Below are positions 41,196 to 52,625 of a DNA stretch of 64,000 bases, piece after piece. The notes beneath the pieces are model-generated. The model had not been told where the DNA came from. It made no database searches and saw only the letters and a program-made list of their open reading frames with translations. Every line of letters starts with the position of its first letter. Positions within the stretch are counted from its first letter, which is position 1. The position numbers were made by a program, and so were the translations under genes. This DNA is from Ulota crispa (taxonomy: Eukaryota > Streptophyta > Bryopsida > Orthotrichales > Orthotrichaceae). The stretch covers positions 5,286,727 to 5,350,726 of the forward strand of contig OY987245.1 in NCBI GenBank assembly GCA_963920765.1, written 5' to 3'.

Positions 41196-44100
41196 ATGGG
41201 TCGAGACAAAGCGGATCGGTGAGTAATTGCTGTTTGACCCAGCTTGCTCCTTCACCGGTAATTTTGTATCCAAGTTTTCCAACACGATCTCTGTAAGTTT
41301 TGGGGTCTAATCTTGCCCGCGCAGGGACGCACAGCACGAATCTGGCCTGGAACCCAAGCACAAGATATTTTTGAGCCATAGCGGAGCGCAGAAGAGCTTC
41401 GTGGAGGCCTTGTGTGTTCAACTCGAGGACGTTCGTCGTTTCGCGTTCTTTGACAAACGCACCGACTGCTTGCCGTGGGGTGAGAGGTTTCCGCGATTTT
41501 AGACGCTGCGCGGCAGTGCCAGGTGACAGTCGTGGTGCTGTCGGAGGAGTACTTCACGCGCTCCAAGTGGCCCATGATCGAGCTGGTTAATTTTATGCAA
41601 CAACTGGAGTCAAGTATAAAGGTATTCCCGCTTCTTTACAAGATATCCCTCTCGGATCTGCGCGATTCAGAAAGGCAGAGGCGATGGGTCTCGGTGTGGG
41701 AGGAGTGGGCAGCTGCGGATCCAAGGATCAAGCTCCCGGAATGGGAGGCTGCATTGAAGTGGCTTCTAAGCTTCAGAGGAATGGAATACTTCAAGCAAGA
41801 AACGGATAATTCAGACCTTGAAGACCCGGACTCACTGAAGGAGTACCAAGACAAAGTTGTAGAAGCCTTGGTCGAAATTGTGGATCCCGATGTGCTTCAC
41901 GGTGAAAATGCGCGCGACATTCAAGGCAAGGAGAGAATCTGTCAGGTCAGTAAAACCCAAGCAGATCTCACTTTTAGGGGTTCTAATTTTTAGAGGAATG
42001 GAATTCTCATGGGGTGTGACTTTGGTGATTGGTAACTTCTTTGTTCCACAGGAAATTCGCGCCAAGTTTGAGGAACCGGGCGGAGTGGGGCGCGCGTGGT
42101 GGGCTTTTACGGGATGGGCGGAATCGGCAAAACAACCTTCTGCAAGCTGTTATGCGATGTTCTGGAGAAGCAGTTCTTGGGCAAAGTGTGTCACGTGGAA
42201 TTGGGCCACCAGAGGGGCGAATTGGAGTTGTTGATGCTCGCCATTGGATCCCTCACAAATACAGCGAGTCCACGCGGCTTTCATTCATGGACCGAGAGCC
42301 AGGTTTTACTCAACCCTCTTGTCTGGAAGTAGGGTCTTACACATAGTGCCTTGTGCGCTTGTTTCTTAAAATTGTTCTTTCCATCGTTGCTACAAACATG
42401 ATAGTCTGTAAAAACCTTGGTGGGTAGTGCATTTCTGTGAATGTATGGGCAGCTCCGCAGGCTTACATCTTTACTAGGTCCTAGAAGGTCCCATTTCTTT
42501 GAAGCTGTAGGGTTCATCCATTCAGGAGAAACAATATTTCAATGTACAAACCCCGCCCATGATGGCATAAACCTTGTAGATTTCTAATTTTTAGTAAGAC
42601 TTTAGAACCCTCCCACTCTCCCAGTGTCCTCAAACAACCCGGTTTTATTGTTGTCAACCATGCTTTTGCCTTTTCACACTTAATTGGCTAACCCACACGT
42701 GGTGTCAGTTAAAACAAGAAGATATGGACCATCTCAATCGCAACCCAAACATAATGGCATTATGTGTATGGGGACTTCACAAACTTTCAGAGAGTCGTGC
42801 AATCTCCCATGCGGGAATGATACCGTCGCGGGTGGAGTCGCCTTAGCATAAAGATGCTTGTTACTGACAATACCAAGTGACATGAAACTCTACATTCTTT
42901 GTATAAAACATGCTACTCTCGTGCTAATTACTATGTAGCCCTCACGTTCTAACTGGAGATGGGGGGCAATGCAGTGCCTAGATTACTTGAGCAAGGAAAT
43001 GCGGAGGAAGCCAACATTTTTGGCTCTAGACAACGTATCACTGGAATCACTCAAGCTTGCCCTTGAGCTACTACAATTAGGGTTTCATGAGAAGAGCTCG
43101 GTGCTCGTGACAGCGCATACTCATGACATACTTGCGTCCCACCTGAAGATTGACATCTCGGACTGTATAGAAATGCCACATCTTACCAAAGACGAAGCAA
43201 CCAAGTTGTTCCTCAAGCACGCGGCACGTGGTAATCCTTCTCTCAAGGACGAGGACAACTACGACTCCACCATCGAACAGTGTGTTAAAGCCTGTTATTT
43301 TAGCAAGGGAGATAAGCAGGCTGGTCATCACTATCATCCACTAGCACTCCTGGTGTTGGGGGAGCAGCTGCAGGGCAAGGAGTTTTCAAAATGGCTGGAA
43401 ATCTTGAAGGAAGAGCCTGACGTATTCAACCTTTTAGGAAACAGGATTCACCCTGTCTTCAGCGTTCTGTACCGAAGCTACAGCAGCTTGCGTGAAAACG
43501 ATCGGCTCATGTTCTTGGATGTGGCTCTCTTTATTCCTGGGAAATACCGGAGGGTGATGACACCTGGAAATGTTATCAGCTGGCTTAGCTCGGTCCATAA
43601 CATAAATTTTACTCAGGTCCGCAATCAGGTATGACTTCTTTTTCATAACTGGTGTATCTAGTGAGTTTCTGATCGTTGTTGTCACTAAGTGCCATTTCGG
43701 GACTTTAAAGCTTGGTCGCAACCATTTTTTACGGTTGAGTTTTGCACATTTTCATCCAATTTTATTGATGAAAGAGATGGTGTGCTCGCTGTTCACACCG
43801 ACTGGTTGCACGTGCTGTTGAATCCTTTGTACCTGAACTTGAAAAAAGATGTGATTGTACCAAGTGCTTGAGGGGTTTGTTTTTAGCTTCTCCAGTTTGG
43901 AAAGATGGACAGTCCTATCTAAAAGCAAAATGGCCAATTTCTATCCTCTAATGAAGCCTTTGTCCTCTAATAATGAAACGAAGTGATCTTCTAACTTTTG
44001 TGCCCCTTTTTTATGTAATTAGAGATCCGCACCTATCATGCACCATTATCTTGACAAGCAATAGTGTGGATAACTCAACAAGTTCTTGCAAATCTTGATA

Positions 44101-45813
44101 TCTAACAGTAGAAAAACACCTCATCTTTTCATTACATCGTGGTTATGCTATTGTTAAAGGTGTACAGTTCAATCTTTGTAGCAAACCCTCTGTCAATTTA
44201 TAAACAAATTAAAAGACCCCCTTCAAGTATGTTGATCTCCAACATGACGAAAAAAGCTGTTAGTAATAATTTAAGTCTGTTTTTTCCTTGCCATGAAGTA
44301 CGCTGTTCTGTGCTTCTGACTTGTGTTGCTTGTAATCCCCTTTGCTCAGTTGGAGCTTCTTAAGACTCGAGGGCTGTTGGACAACTTCAATGCGCACTCC
44401 TGCAGAATTAGTGTGCACGATTTATTCCGGGAACTTGCACAAATGGAAGCGAAATCAGAGGACCTCGATTCTCGAACATGCGTGTACGAGACTCGCAGTT
44501 TGTCCGAGTTTCAGAAACGAAGACGCGGAGGCTGTTGTCCGGACTTACGCAGGATTGCTTTGACGAACAACAAGGACAACAGTTTAAATCACTTTCCGGG
44601 CATTCGGTGGGACTATTTCTCGAATCTCGTTGTTTTGAAGCTTTTCAAGTGCGACATTCTCCACGACGACTTGAACTTGAAAGAGCTGAAGTTTCTACGG
44701 TCCTTGGAGGTGTGCGCTTGTTGGAGCCTCACTCAACTTCCGGGCCTGCGAGAGCTGAAGTACCTCACCTACTTGAGACTAGTCGGTGCTCCAGTATTCA
44801 CGCAAACGCTTGATCAACTGCCCGTGTCACTCAAGCATCTGCACTTGCAAGATCTCGGGAAGCTTTCTTCCCCGCCGAATCTTGACCATTGTCCCAACCT
44901 ACTCGAGCTCACGGTCGAGGACTGTCCGAAACTGTGCATGTTTCCAGATTTAAGCAAGCTGACGTCGTTACAGAAGGTTCTCTTCGGGTACTGCAACCAA
45001 GCTTCCGTTGTCGAAGGTTTGAATTCGAGTTTGTCGCGGTTGGAATCGCTGACGGTGGTCGGGACCACGAATCAGCTGATAAGTTGCCCTAATCTTGACA
45101 CGGTGACACGCTTGGAAGGTCTTCTACTTGGAGGTGTTGATGCTACAGAACTCGACTTCCAGAACTTTACTTGTTTGAAACGGTTGGGGATCTACAATAG
45201 CAAGCTGACAAGAGTGTCCGGGCTTGAAAATCTTACCAAATTATGCCACATCTTCCTCGCTGGATGCAGGGCCTTGCTAGCCTTGGACAACGTCCGCCGG
45301 CTTCCTGCGTTGGAAATGCTCGACCTTGGAGATTGTGGCAGTTTGAGGTCATTGAAGGTTTATGATTGTGCGAAGTTGAGTAAGATTTTAGGGTTCAGTG
45401 ACCTAACTGCATTGGAGGAGCTGCATCTGTCAAATGTCGGCGTGGAAGATATCCCGGATCAAAGAGAAGGGTCTATAAATTCATACCCGAGAGCTCCGCC
45501 GAACTTTGGTAGGTTAAGAATTCTTTCCCTGCGCGGATGCACAGAGTTGAAGGGTTTGAAGAAAATGGGGTCGTTGCTTGCGTTGCAATCACTTGATCTG
45601 TCCGGGTGCAGCAAGCTAGAAGAATTACCGGATTTGCGGAGCTCCCATACGCTTGAATCGCTTGATATTTCTCAGACTGCGGTGCATCTGCGATTCCGAG
45701 ATGTGAACACATTCGCTACCATGCCCGTGTTGAGTCCAAACCGCTCAATGAGGGAGGCGTTATCGGAGCCGGCGCCAGACAAGAACGAAATGAATGTGAG
45801 ATCGCCAGTCTGA
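41196..45813 (+). pseudogene. TIR-NB-ARC-LRR immune receptor gene with two frameshifts
   Basis: Five exons: 41196-41218, 41325-41945, 42052-42302, 42975-43628, 44350-45813. All introns are GT/AG. The ATG exon (seven codons plus two bases) joins the TIR exon in phase. TIR: KIFLSHSGAQKSFVEALC, FFDKRTDCLPWGE, VTVVVLSEEYF and SKWPMIEL. NB-ARC: P-loop GMGGIGKTT, kinase-2 FLALDNV, RNBS-B-like SSVLVTAHTHDIL, GLPL-like HPLALLVLGE, and VHD in place of MHD. Ten or more plant-type LRRs follow (CPNLLELTVEDCPKL; LSGCSKLEELPDL), ending at TGA 45811-45813. Such proteins are intracellular sensors of pathogen effectors. A missing base near 41501 breaks the TIR frame, and two extra bases in GCGCGC near 42095 break the frame before the P-loop. 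Exon lengths become phase-consistent only when these are allowed for. It is a recent pseudogene, or the window contains sequencing errors. Corrected length is about 1003 residues. Confidence 0.85.
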
Positions 45814-46209
45814 CGGACTAGATTTCGAAACGTACAACAAGATGAAGACGTACTTCATCAAATTAGGCCCGGTTCAGACTAGCGTCCGGCCGAAAATTTC
45901 TCAAACATGATTGGTTGGAATTTGGTTTTTTCTCCGCAGTCGGGTTCAGACAGCTGATTTTTTCGGTACTTTCACATCCAGGACCACCCTATATAGCCAT
46001 GTCAGCAGTCAAGCGGCCAAGATAGTGAAGATTTGGGGCCTGCTCCAAGGGTGGTACCAAACTTGTCGGGTAGACGCACACTTTTGGACGACACGGGATT
46101 ACATAGAAAAGTTTCTATTGGGCAAAACACCGGATGGGGAGTTGATTTTTGTGTCTTGGTCGGAAGCTAGTCTGATCCGGGCCTCTCCACACCCACGGGG
46201 TATCGGCCA
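45814..46209. other. 3' flank of the TNL gene
   Basis: No further coding is supported. The 100-codon frame at 45911 has no recognisable domain. The region probably includes the 3' untranslated region; no clear polyadenylation signal can be assigned. Confidence 0.4.
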
Positions 46210-46664
46210 TTGACCCCTAAAGGACATTGCGTGCCGGTGCGACCAGTTGAATGCAAGGTGTTTTTCTCTTATTTGGACTAAGGTAACCCGCTCTAATCCC
46301 AACCATGTGTCTAATCTTGTGCAAATCTACTCCTGTAGTGGATTTCAGATCTAAAATCTAGGAGAGCCTTAGATAGTTTATCTTCTAGGTCATAGAAGAT
46401 AAGCTATCTAGAGCTCTCCTTGATTTTAGATCTGAAATCTACTACAAGTGTAGATTTGCACAGGATTAGACACATGGTCGGGATTAGAGCGGGTTACCTT
46501 AAATTCACACCTTTACTACAGTTGAGATCAACAAAGAAGTTGGAGAATAGGTCAAAGTTGTTCTAGTGAGCTAGTGGAGATCCTAAATTAAAACTTCTTT
46601 TTGGTAGCAAATGCCATTTATATGGCATTGTATATACAATGCCATATGGTCCTTTAAGGGTTAA
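46210..46664. mobile_element. TTAA-type MITE with nested hairpin
   Basis: TTGA-CCCCTAAAGGAC at the left and GGTCCTTTAAGGG-TTAA at the right. The right half (46502-46664) is an inverted relative of 20252-20485. A 221-bp hairpin is nested at 46280-46500. Its right TTAA is shared with the next element. Confidence 0.7.
46280..46500. mobile_element. Fold-back element with two arms of about 100 bp
   Basis: AGGTAACCCGCTCTAATCCC at the left is inverted at the right (GGGATTAGAGCGGGTTACCT), and pairing continues almost to the centre at AGATAGTTTATCTTC. TA flanks both ends (CTA-AGG and CCT-TAA). Confidence 0.85.
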
Positions 46665-46916
46665 TCCTTGAATGTCACAAAAGCCCTTTGTGGCCAAATG
46701 TGTAGCCGGATGTGCAACCGTATGAATGGCTGTATGTACAGATGTATTTGTGTTGCTCTGAGGGCTTTTCAAACTTTTTTATGCACCCTCCATCATACAA
46801 CCCTTCAATATGTATGGTTGTAACACTTAATTTCCAGCTAATTCAAACTTTTGAATATTGGTTGCGACTGTATTTAGTACCGTAGCTCTATAGCCCAAGG
46901 GCCCTTCACAGGTCAA
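46661..46916. mobile_element. TTAA-type MITE, GGGCCC family, inverted
   Basis: It starts at the shared TTAA and ends GGGCCCTTCACAGG-TCAA. The interior (ATGCACCCTCCATCATACAA, GGTTGTAACACTTAATTTCC) matches 1309-1540. Confidence 0.75.
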
Positions 46917-47512
46917 GGTAGGAGGCTAGTGAATTGACTATCTATAGGAAAGTGCGCTTATGTGGCAAAACTAGGGCACCTTGGCAAAATGGAAATATTT
47001 TGGTAGAAAGTCAAAGAAGAGACAATGTTGTGGCCATTTATTTTGAACTTTTTCAAGTTTGTATGAATTAACTATAGTTTATCAAAGCAAAAGCTGCATA
47101 GGTAGTTATTCTTGATCATAGGTGACAACATTCATGATGCAAAGGCAGCTTGTAAATGGAGCACATGGGTCCAAGAAGCAACCACAACAAAACTGAGAAT
47201 GCTTCAAAAAGGCTGTTAAAGCACCCTTTCCATATTCTAATACTCAAATCTTGATTGAGAACACGTTTTCATTTATTTTAGTGTGACATATATCTATATT
47301 TTAATCAAAGACAAAATTGAACACAATTATGACCAATAAGCACACTCAAGAATGACTCATGTTACTCTCTTAAGTTCCTAAACCTGTGCATACACAAATA
47401 CAATTTTTGAACATAGAAATTGTGACCCATTTAAGAACCTTTGTGCATTGTTTTTGTGACCCCTATTTGGTCCATTTGAAATGCCCGCTCTGAATTTGAG
47501 CCTCCTACATTA
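46915..47512. mobile_element. AAGGTAGGAGGC-ended element, 598 bp
   Basis: AAGGTAGGAGGCTAGTGAAT at the left; TTTGAGCCTCCTACATTA at the right. It abuts the preceding TTAA element. Its right half (AATCTTGATTGAGAACA, TTTTCATTTATTTTAGTGTG) recurs at 62960-63220, and its left end at 61093. Confidence 0.6.
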
Positions 47513-50100
47513 TGGTCAATTCAAATGTGTTCAACTTGTTCTTCATTAAGACAAAGCACACAACATATCTTTGTTCCTTTTCTTCATTATGTATGCTCCA
47601 CTTTTAGGATACATGCAGGCATCAACACAAATTGGTAAAGCAAAATGTCACATCATTCTCTACCTTAATTAGGAAGTACTAATGACGTTTAATGTGATAA
47701 GAAAGCTTAGAAAATAATACTTTAGACCTTGCTTTAGGCTTGCTACAAAGAAATTGAGCAATCTAAAACTAAAGATAATGTGATGCTTTGGTTGGGGCAA
47801 AGTGGGCTGCGAGCATTACATGCTCAAGAAGCTTGTAAGAGCATCACCACAATGATGCAATAAATGTGAGAGATCCATAACTATGTAAGCCAAAAATGAC
47901 AACTTCATAAAATGACAAGATTATGCTATACTTGTGATGACTTGGTGTGTAAACACTAAACAAAGGTTGAGATAATCCCTTATTGAGTTATGGGAGAATG
48001 GGATGCCATACAACATGATTTTTTTTGAAAGATAGGGAAATCAACCTAAACAAGTGTATCTCTTCAATCTTGCTAAATTGAAAACAAACTAGTTGTTTCA
48101 TACTACTAAAAATGGACCTAAAAACATGTTTTGTAATGGCCTTTGGCTTTTATTGAAAATTGTCTCACTAAATTATGAGAATTAATTCTAGGTACATGGA
48201 ATTGCATGTAAAGCACATGCTTGGATGTTTTGTGTCTTTGGATGATAATTGTTTAGCTAGGGCAACATTTTGTATCATGCATTGCATGTGTTGTAATGGT
48301 AATCTTAATCAATGGCACTTTAGAATCCATTTTGATTTCAAAAATTTCATCAAACTTTAACAATGAGTGTAATTATTCAAACATGAATCAATCAAAAAAT
48401 GCAATATCACACACCAATTAATAAATCAAGTGTTGAACAAAGAAGTCAGAAAGGATAGAAGTTCAAGAAGGCATTACAACAAAAGGTTGATAATAGCTAC
48501 TATAGATCTATAATTTCCAATATTGCAAAACAAGAACTTTGTCATTTAGTGAAATTGAGAGCAACTCAAAAATATAAATAAATGATTGGTACTTTCCAAA
48601 AAGTCATTGTTGTACATTTGCAACAAGGGCAACATTTTATTTTTGTTAAAGAAGATGAACAAGCTCTTTTGTTGATGAATAAGTTTTATCATCCGTTATT
48701 TGCATACATAGTGCATAATTTTCAATCTATGTGCAAATTGGAGGATTAGATTTTTAACTTTGTACTTTTTAAGAACGCATACAATGATAATAGTAGAATT
48801 CTTCAATAGGTAATGATGGAGTTGAATTTCACAAGTTGAACTTGGAATTTGAGCTTTTCACTTGATGTCATGCAACGTGGCAATATCTAAATTTGAGAGT
48901 TGCCGGGCATTGTTGATTTGCTTACATTATGAACACAAAATTTAATGAATATTGGCTATTGAATGAAAGTAAAATTGGAAATTGGAGTCATATTTATGAA
49001 AAAGCTACAATTATCAGAAATTGGTATAACACCAATTGTCTCTTATTTAATATACAGTACTATTAATATGAAAAATGCATTGCCATTGACTAAGTTGTTT
49101 AGTCCATTTTGAAATAAGCTCTTCGTATGCCTTGGCAAAAAGACTCTAACTTTGAGACTAGCGCTTGGGGAGATCACTAGCCTATGTTTTAGGAACCACA
49201 TGAGTTAAATGATGGGCTCCATTTAATTCAAAGGGCTAAAAATAATATGTAGGGCTACTATAGAATTCATGAAATACTATATATTTTAGTATATATCAAT
49301 TAGGGTATGTAAAAACATAGGTAGTAGGATTTTTCATTAATAAATTTGCCTTGACAAATAGGGGTTGTAAAAAGATTTGGTGTTGTTTGTTGCTCTCCAT
49401 GTTAAATTGTTTTAAATGCTTGCCATAGAATTGAGAAATACTAAAAACTTGTTAGTAGGAATTTCCACTTAGACAATAGCCCTTTAATTCATATGCTTGT
49501 TGATGGTTTCATGGTGAATACCATGTGTATGTAGTAGAAAGAAAGATAATTTTTGATGAATAATGGAGATAGCCTAAAAATTAAACAAACAAAATTTATA
49601 TATAAAATGACCACATTTGAAAACCAAATGAATGAACTTATAAAAAAGCATAGGCTACCAAAAATATGACTTGTGTAGCTTTTTACATAAAAATACGGTC
49701 ATTTTAAATACCATATTTTAGATAAATATGCCTACATCAAATACCCTCTTAATTCATGTGTATATCATAAATTATAAGGAGTGATCTCCCCAAGGACTTG
49801 CGCCATGTCCTTTGCAAAAGATTTAGTATAAAGATTGATATGTAAATCCAAGTAGATAAGGTATTTTTATGCACACTTTTTTTTTTATCAATACAAATTT
49901 TATGTGGAATTTGAGTTGAATAATAACTCTTAACTCTCATCAACCTTATAAAGATGGTAGATTGTATGTGTACTTTGTACGCAAAGCACATGTATCCACT
50001 AATTGTGATTTCTAAATGTCTGAGATAAATAGATTACAAGGTTAATCTATAATTTGACAAAGAAAACAAGCTCACTACAAGATCTAAGAAAGTAAGCGGG
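47513..50100. other. AT-rich DNA, no gene or clear repeat seen
   Basis: Open frames are short with no recognisable domain. I could not identify long terminal repeats, inverted ends or tandem repeats. Confidence 0.45.
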
Positions 50101-52600
50101 GACAGATTTAGAATTAGCACATGGGAATAGGATATCACATTTTTGTTGCCCCATATATTGTACGCACATGCCACTTTGACTCCCTGTCACTTGCCATTCA
50201 CCTGGTTAGGTGGCAAGGCGTGACTTGTCTTGAGAAATGACATAGACTAGCGATGTATGGCAGTGCAGAAAGAGATGCACATGTAAGTTAACTTACTCTA
50301 GGAACTGCTGTCCTGATGGAAATCTCTTTATCATATAGATACTTGTTATTTATTTATGTTTGTGTTGATTTCTATAAATTAATAGTTGTGGCAAAAATGG
50401 TGATAGTGGTGAAGACCACGGTTTGATGACGGTCATAGATTTCAGTGCACTGCGTCGTCTTGTCACATGCGTAGCTCAGAAGAATAGGTAGCGGGTTGGT
50501 TGGACCAATTTCCTGCCTCATTAACTACCAAGCTATGAGCCGCGATCACCGCTTGACAAGTTCAATGGAATTCAAACCCGGACCGGCGGGCAGCCAGAGA
50601 CGACCGCTTTTTCAGCCAATCAAGTTCACGACTTGGCAACTGAAAATAAGCGTTTGATGCTATTATACGCCCGTAAAGGCACGTGGTTACTTTAAGGTGA
50701 TGTTTATTTTGTAATTTAATCAATTTTATATGTTTATTTAGATGTTTTGGAAGGCTCATATATTTTACCTTTGTTTGAATTAAAAATACTAAGGATGTAG
50801 ATGTGAATGGGAAAGGTGTGAAAAGAAAAGAGGTTTGGTATCTATGGTGAGGTTATGATAGAGAGAGGCATGGGCTGATGTACCCTACTTTTCTATCTTA
50901 GATAGGGTTGAAATTAAAGATGAGAGATTCTTTAATTATTGGAAGTTAATGTATGAGTGTTGGTGAGAAGAGGGAAGAAATCCTAAAACTTTGATATTAG
51001 AGAACTTTTTGTGTATATATGATTTTGAATTGAAATTTGGAGAAGTTGTTTTTTGTATGATTATTTTTTCAAAATGAATTTGCAAATTTGATTTGAAACT
51101 GTGATGCAAAAGTTATGAGTGTTTGAATTTTGGAGTCAAAAAGCCAAACTATGAAGAAAGGTTGAGACTTTAACAAACCATAGCTTATGCTTTGTATATC
51201 ATTTTGCAATAAGATTTGAAGAAAGTGTTCATCTTAGTCTTAGCTCTTTAAAAAGTCTTTAAACTTGAAATTTGAAATTTGGAGTAGAAAGTTATAGAGG
51301 TGTAAAAGATTGGAGGTGGCTGCCACTTTGTTATAAGAAGGCCAAAACTTTGAAAAGCTACAACTTTTAGATAGTATAAAATTTTATTCTCAAAATTTTA
51401 GAAGTGATAGTTTGTTTTCATAACTTTCCAATTTGTCTTCAATCATTCCATTTGGAGATTTATTAAGGAGGTATAGTGTGTAGAAGTTGGGGGTTTGGAT
51501 GCTCTTTAAAAAAATTGAGACCCGCACTTTGATTGACTATAACTTTTGGACAAAGTTTTATTTTGAAGTGAAAATTTTGTGAATTGTAGCTAGTAGTATC
51601 ATCTTTCCAAATTGAAATTACATTTTTATGAACAATATGTAGAACAAAAGTTTTAGAAGTTTATAAAAGTAATGTTTAGATTGCAAGGAGGAAGAAGAGC
51701 CTTCTTTTTGAACCCGTATAACTTTTGGACAGTAGCTTAGATTGAGTTGAAATTTTGAGGGATGTTAAAAAGTTAGAAGAGCTTTTTAAATTGCTATTTT
51801 ACTTAGCATTTGGATCTTTAAGCCATATGTGGCACTAGATAGAAGATTGTAGCTTTTCTAGAATTTGTTATTTGTGATTTTCTCCATTGTTTTTATTAAA
51901 ACATGAAAAATTGAAGACATGAAGACTTGAAGATTTGAAGATATGAAGACTTCAAGAGGACTGTTTTAGATTTATTTTTTATATATGTGTGGAATGTGGC
52001 TTTGTTAATTTTAGCTGATTTTGAAAGCTCGTTTGTTAATTCATTTCCATTCTATTTTGTAAACCTTGTTGCGAGTAGTTTAAGTTAAACCAAATTTAAT
52101 TCCATTTATTATCGTGGTGATGAAATGGGATTGATTACCCACATGGTCGAGACTTGCTCTATTCTCACAATCTGGAGTTTTGGTCAACAAATCGTAAATT
52201 TGAATTTAAAATTCCGTTATACGGACGGCAGCTTGTGTCTGCTATTCCGATCTACCCGTTCCGTATCCAGTGGGCTTTTATCCCTACTTTGACTTTTATA
52301 CCCCTAGAGCTAGCCACAAAATAGGCAAACGGAAGATTGAAGATTGAAAATCTGAAGAATAGAGATCAAGATCAACAACAATTTTAGTTAGCAACGCACG
52401 ATTGTAGCAAGACACCCTGCGTGTTCCCAAGGCGCGCTCCTCTCAACCCAATAACGGCGGATGCAAATCCTCGGGGATATTTGCAAGGATCCGGAATAGT
52501 GAGTACTAAGAAATATAACAATATGATCATATGCACACTGTGTAATCAATTGGGGGATCTTTAGATGCCCGAGATTCAAGTATCGCACAATGAGAGGCAT
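50101..52600. other. Unassigned DNA with a tRNA-like patch
   Basis: Bases 50480-50640 are GC-richer than their surroundings. On the minus strand they contain a tRNA B-box-like GGGTTTGAATTCCAT and an A-box-like TAGCTTGGTAG, which could be a decayed tRNA-derived element; this is weak. Bases 50800-51900 repeat similar phrases (TATAACTTTTGGACA, TTGAAATTTGGAG) without a fixed period. Bases 51905-51960 repeat GAAGACTTGAAGA-like units. No gene is supported. Confidence 0.35.
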
Positions 52601-52625
52601 CCAAGAATCCCTCAATCAAAGGCAT

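Noticed and set aside
50480..50640. Functional tRNA gene
   Set aside because: Only loose A- and B-box-like strings; no cloverleaf can be folded by eye.
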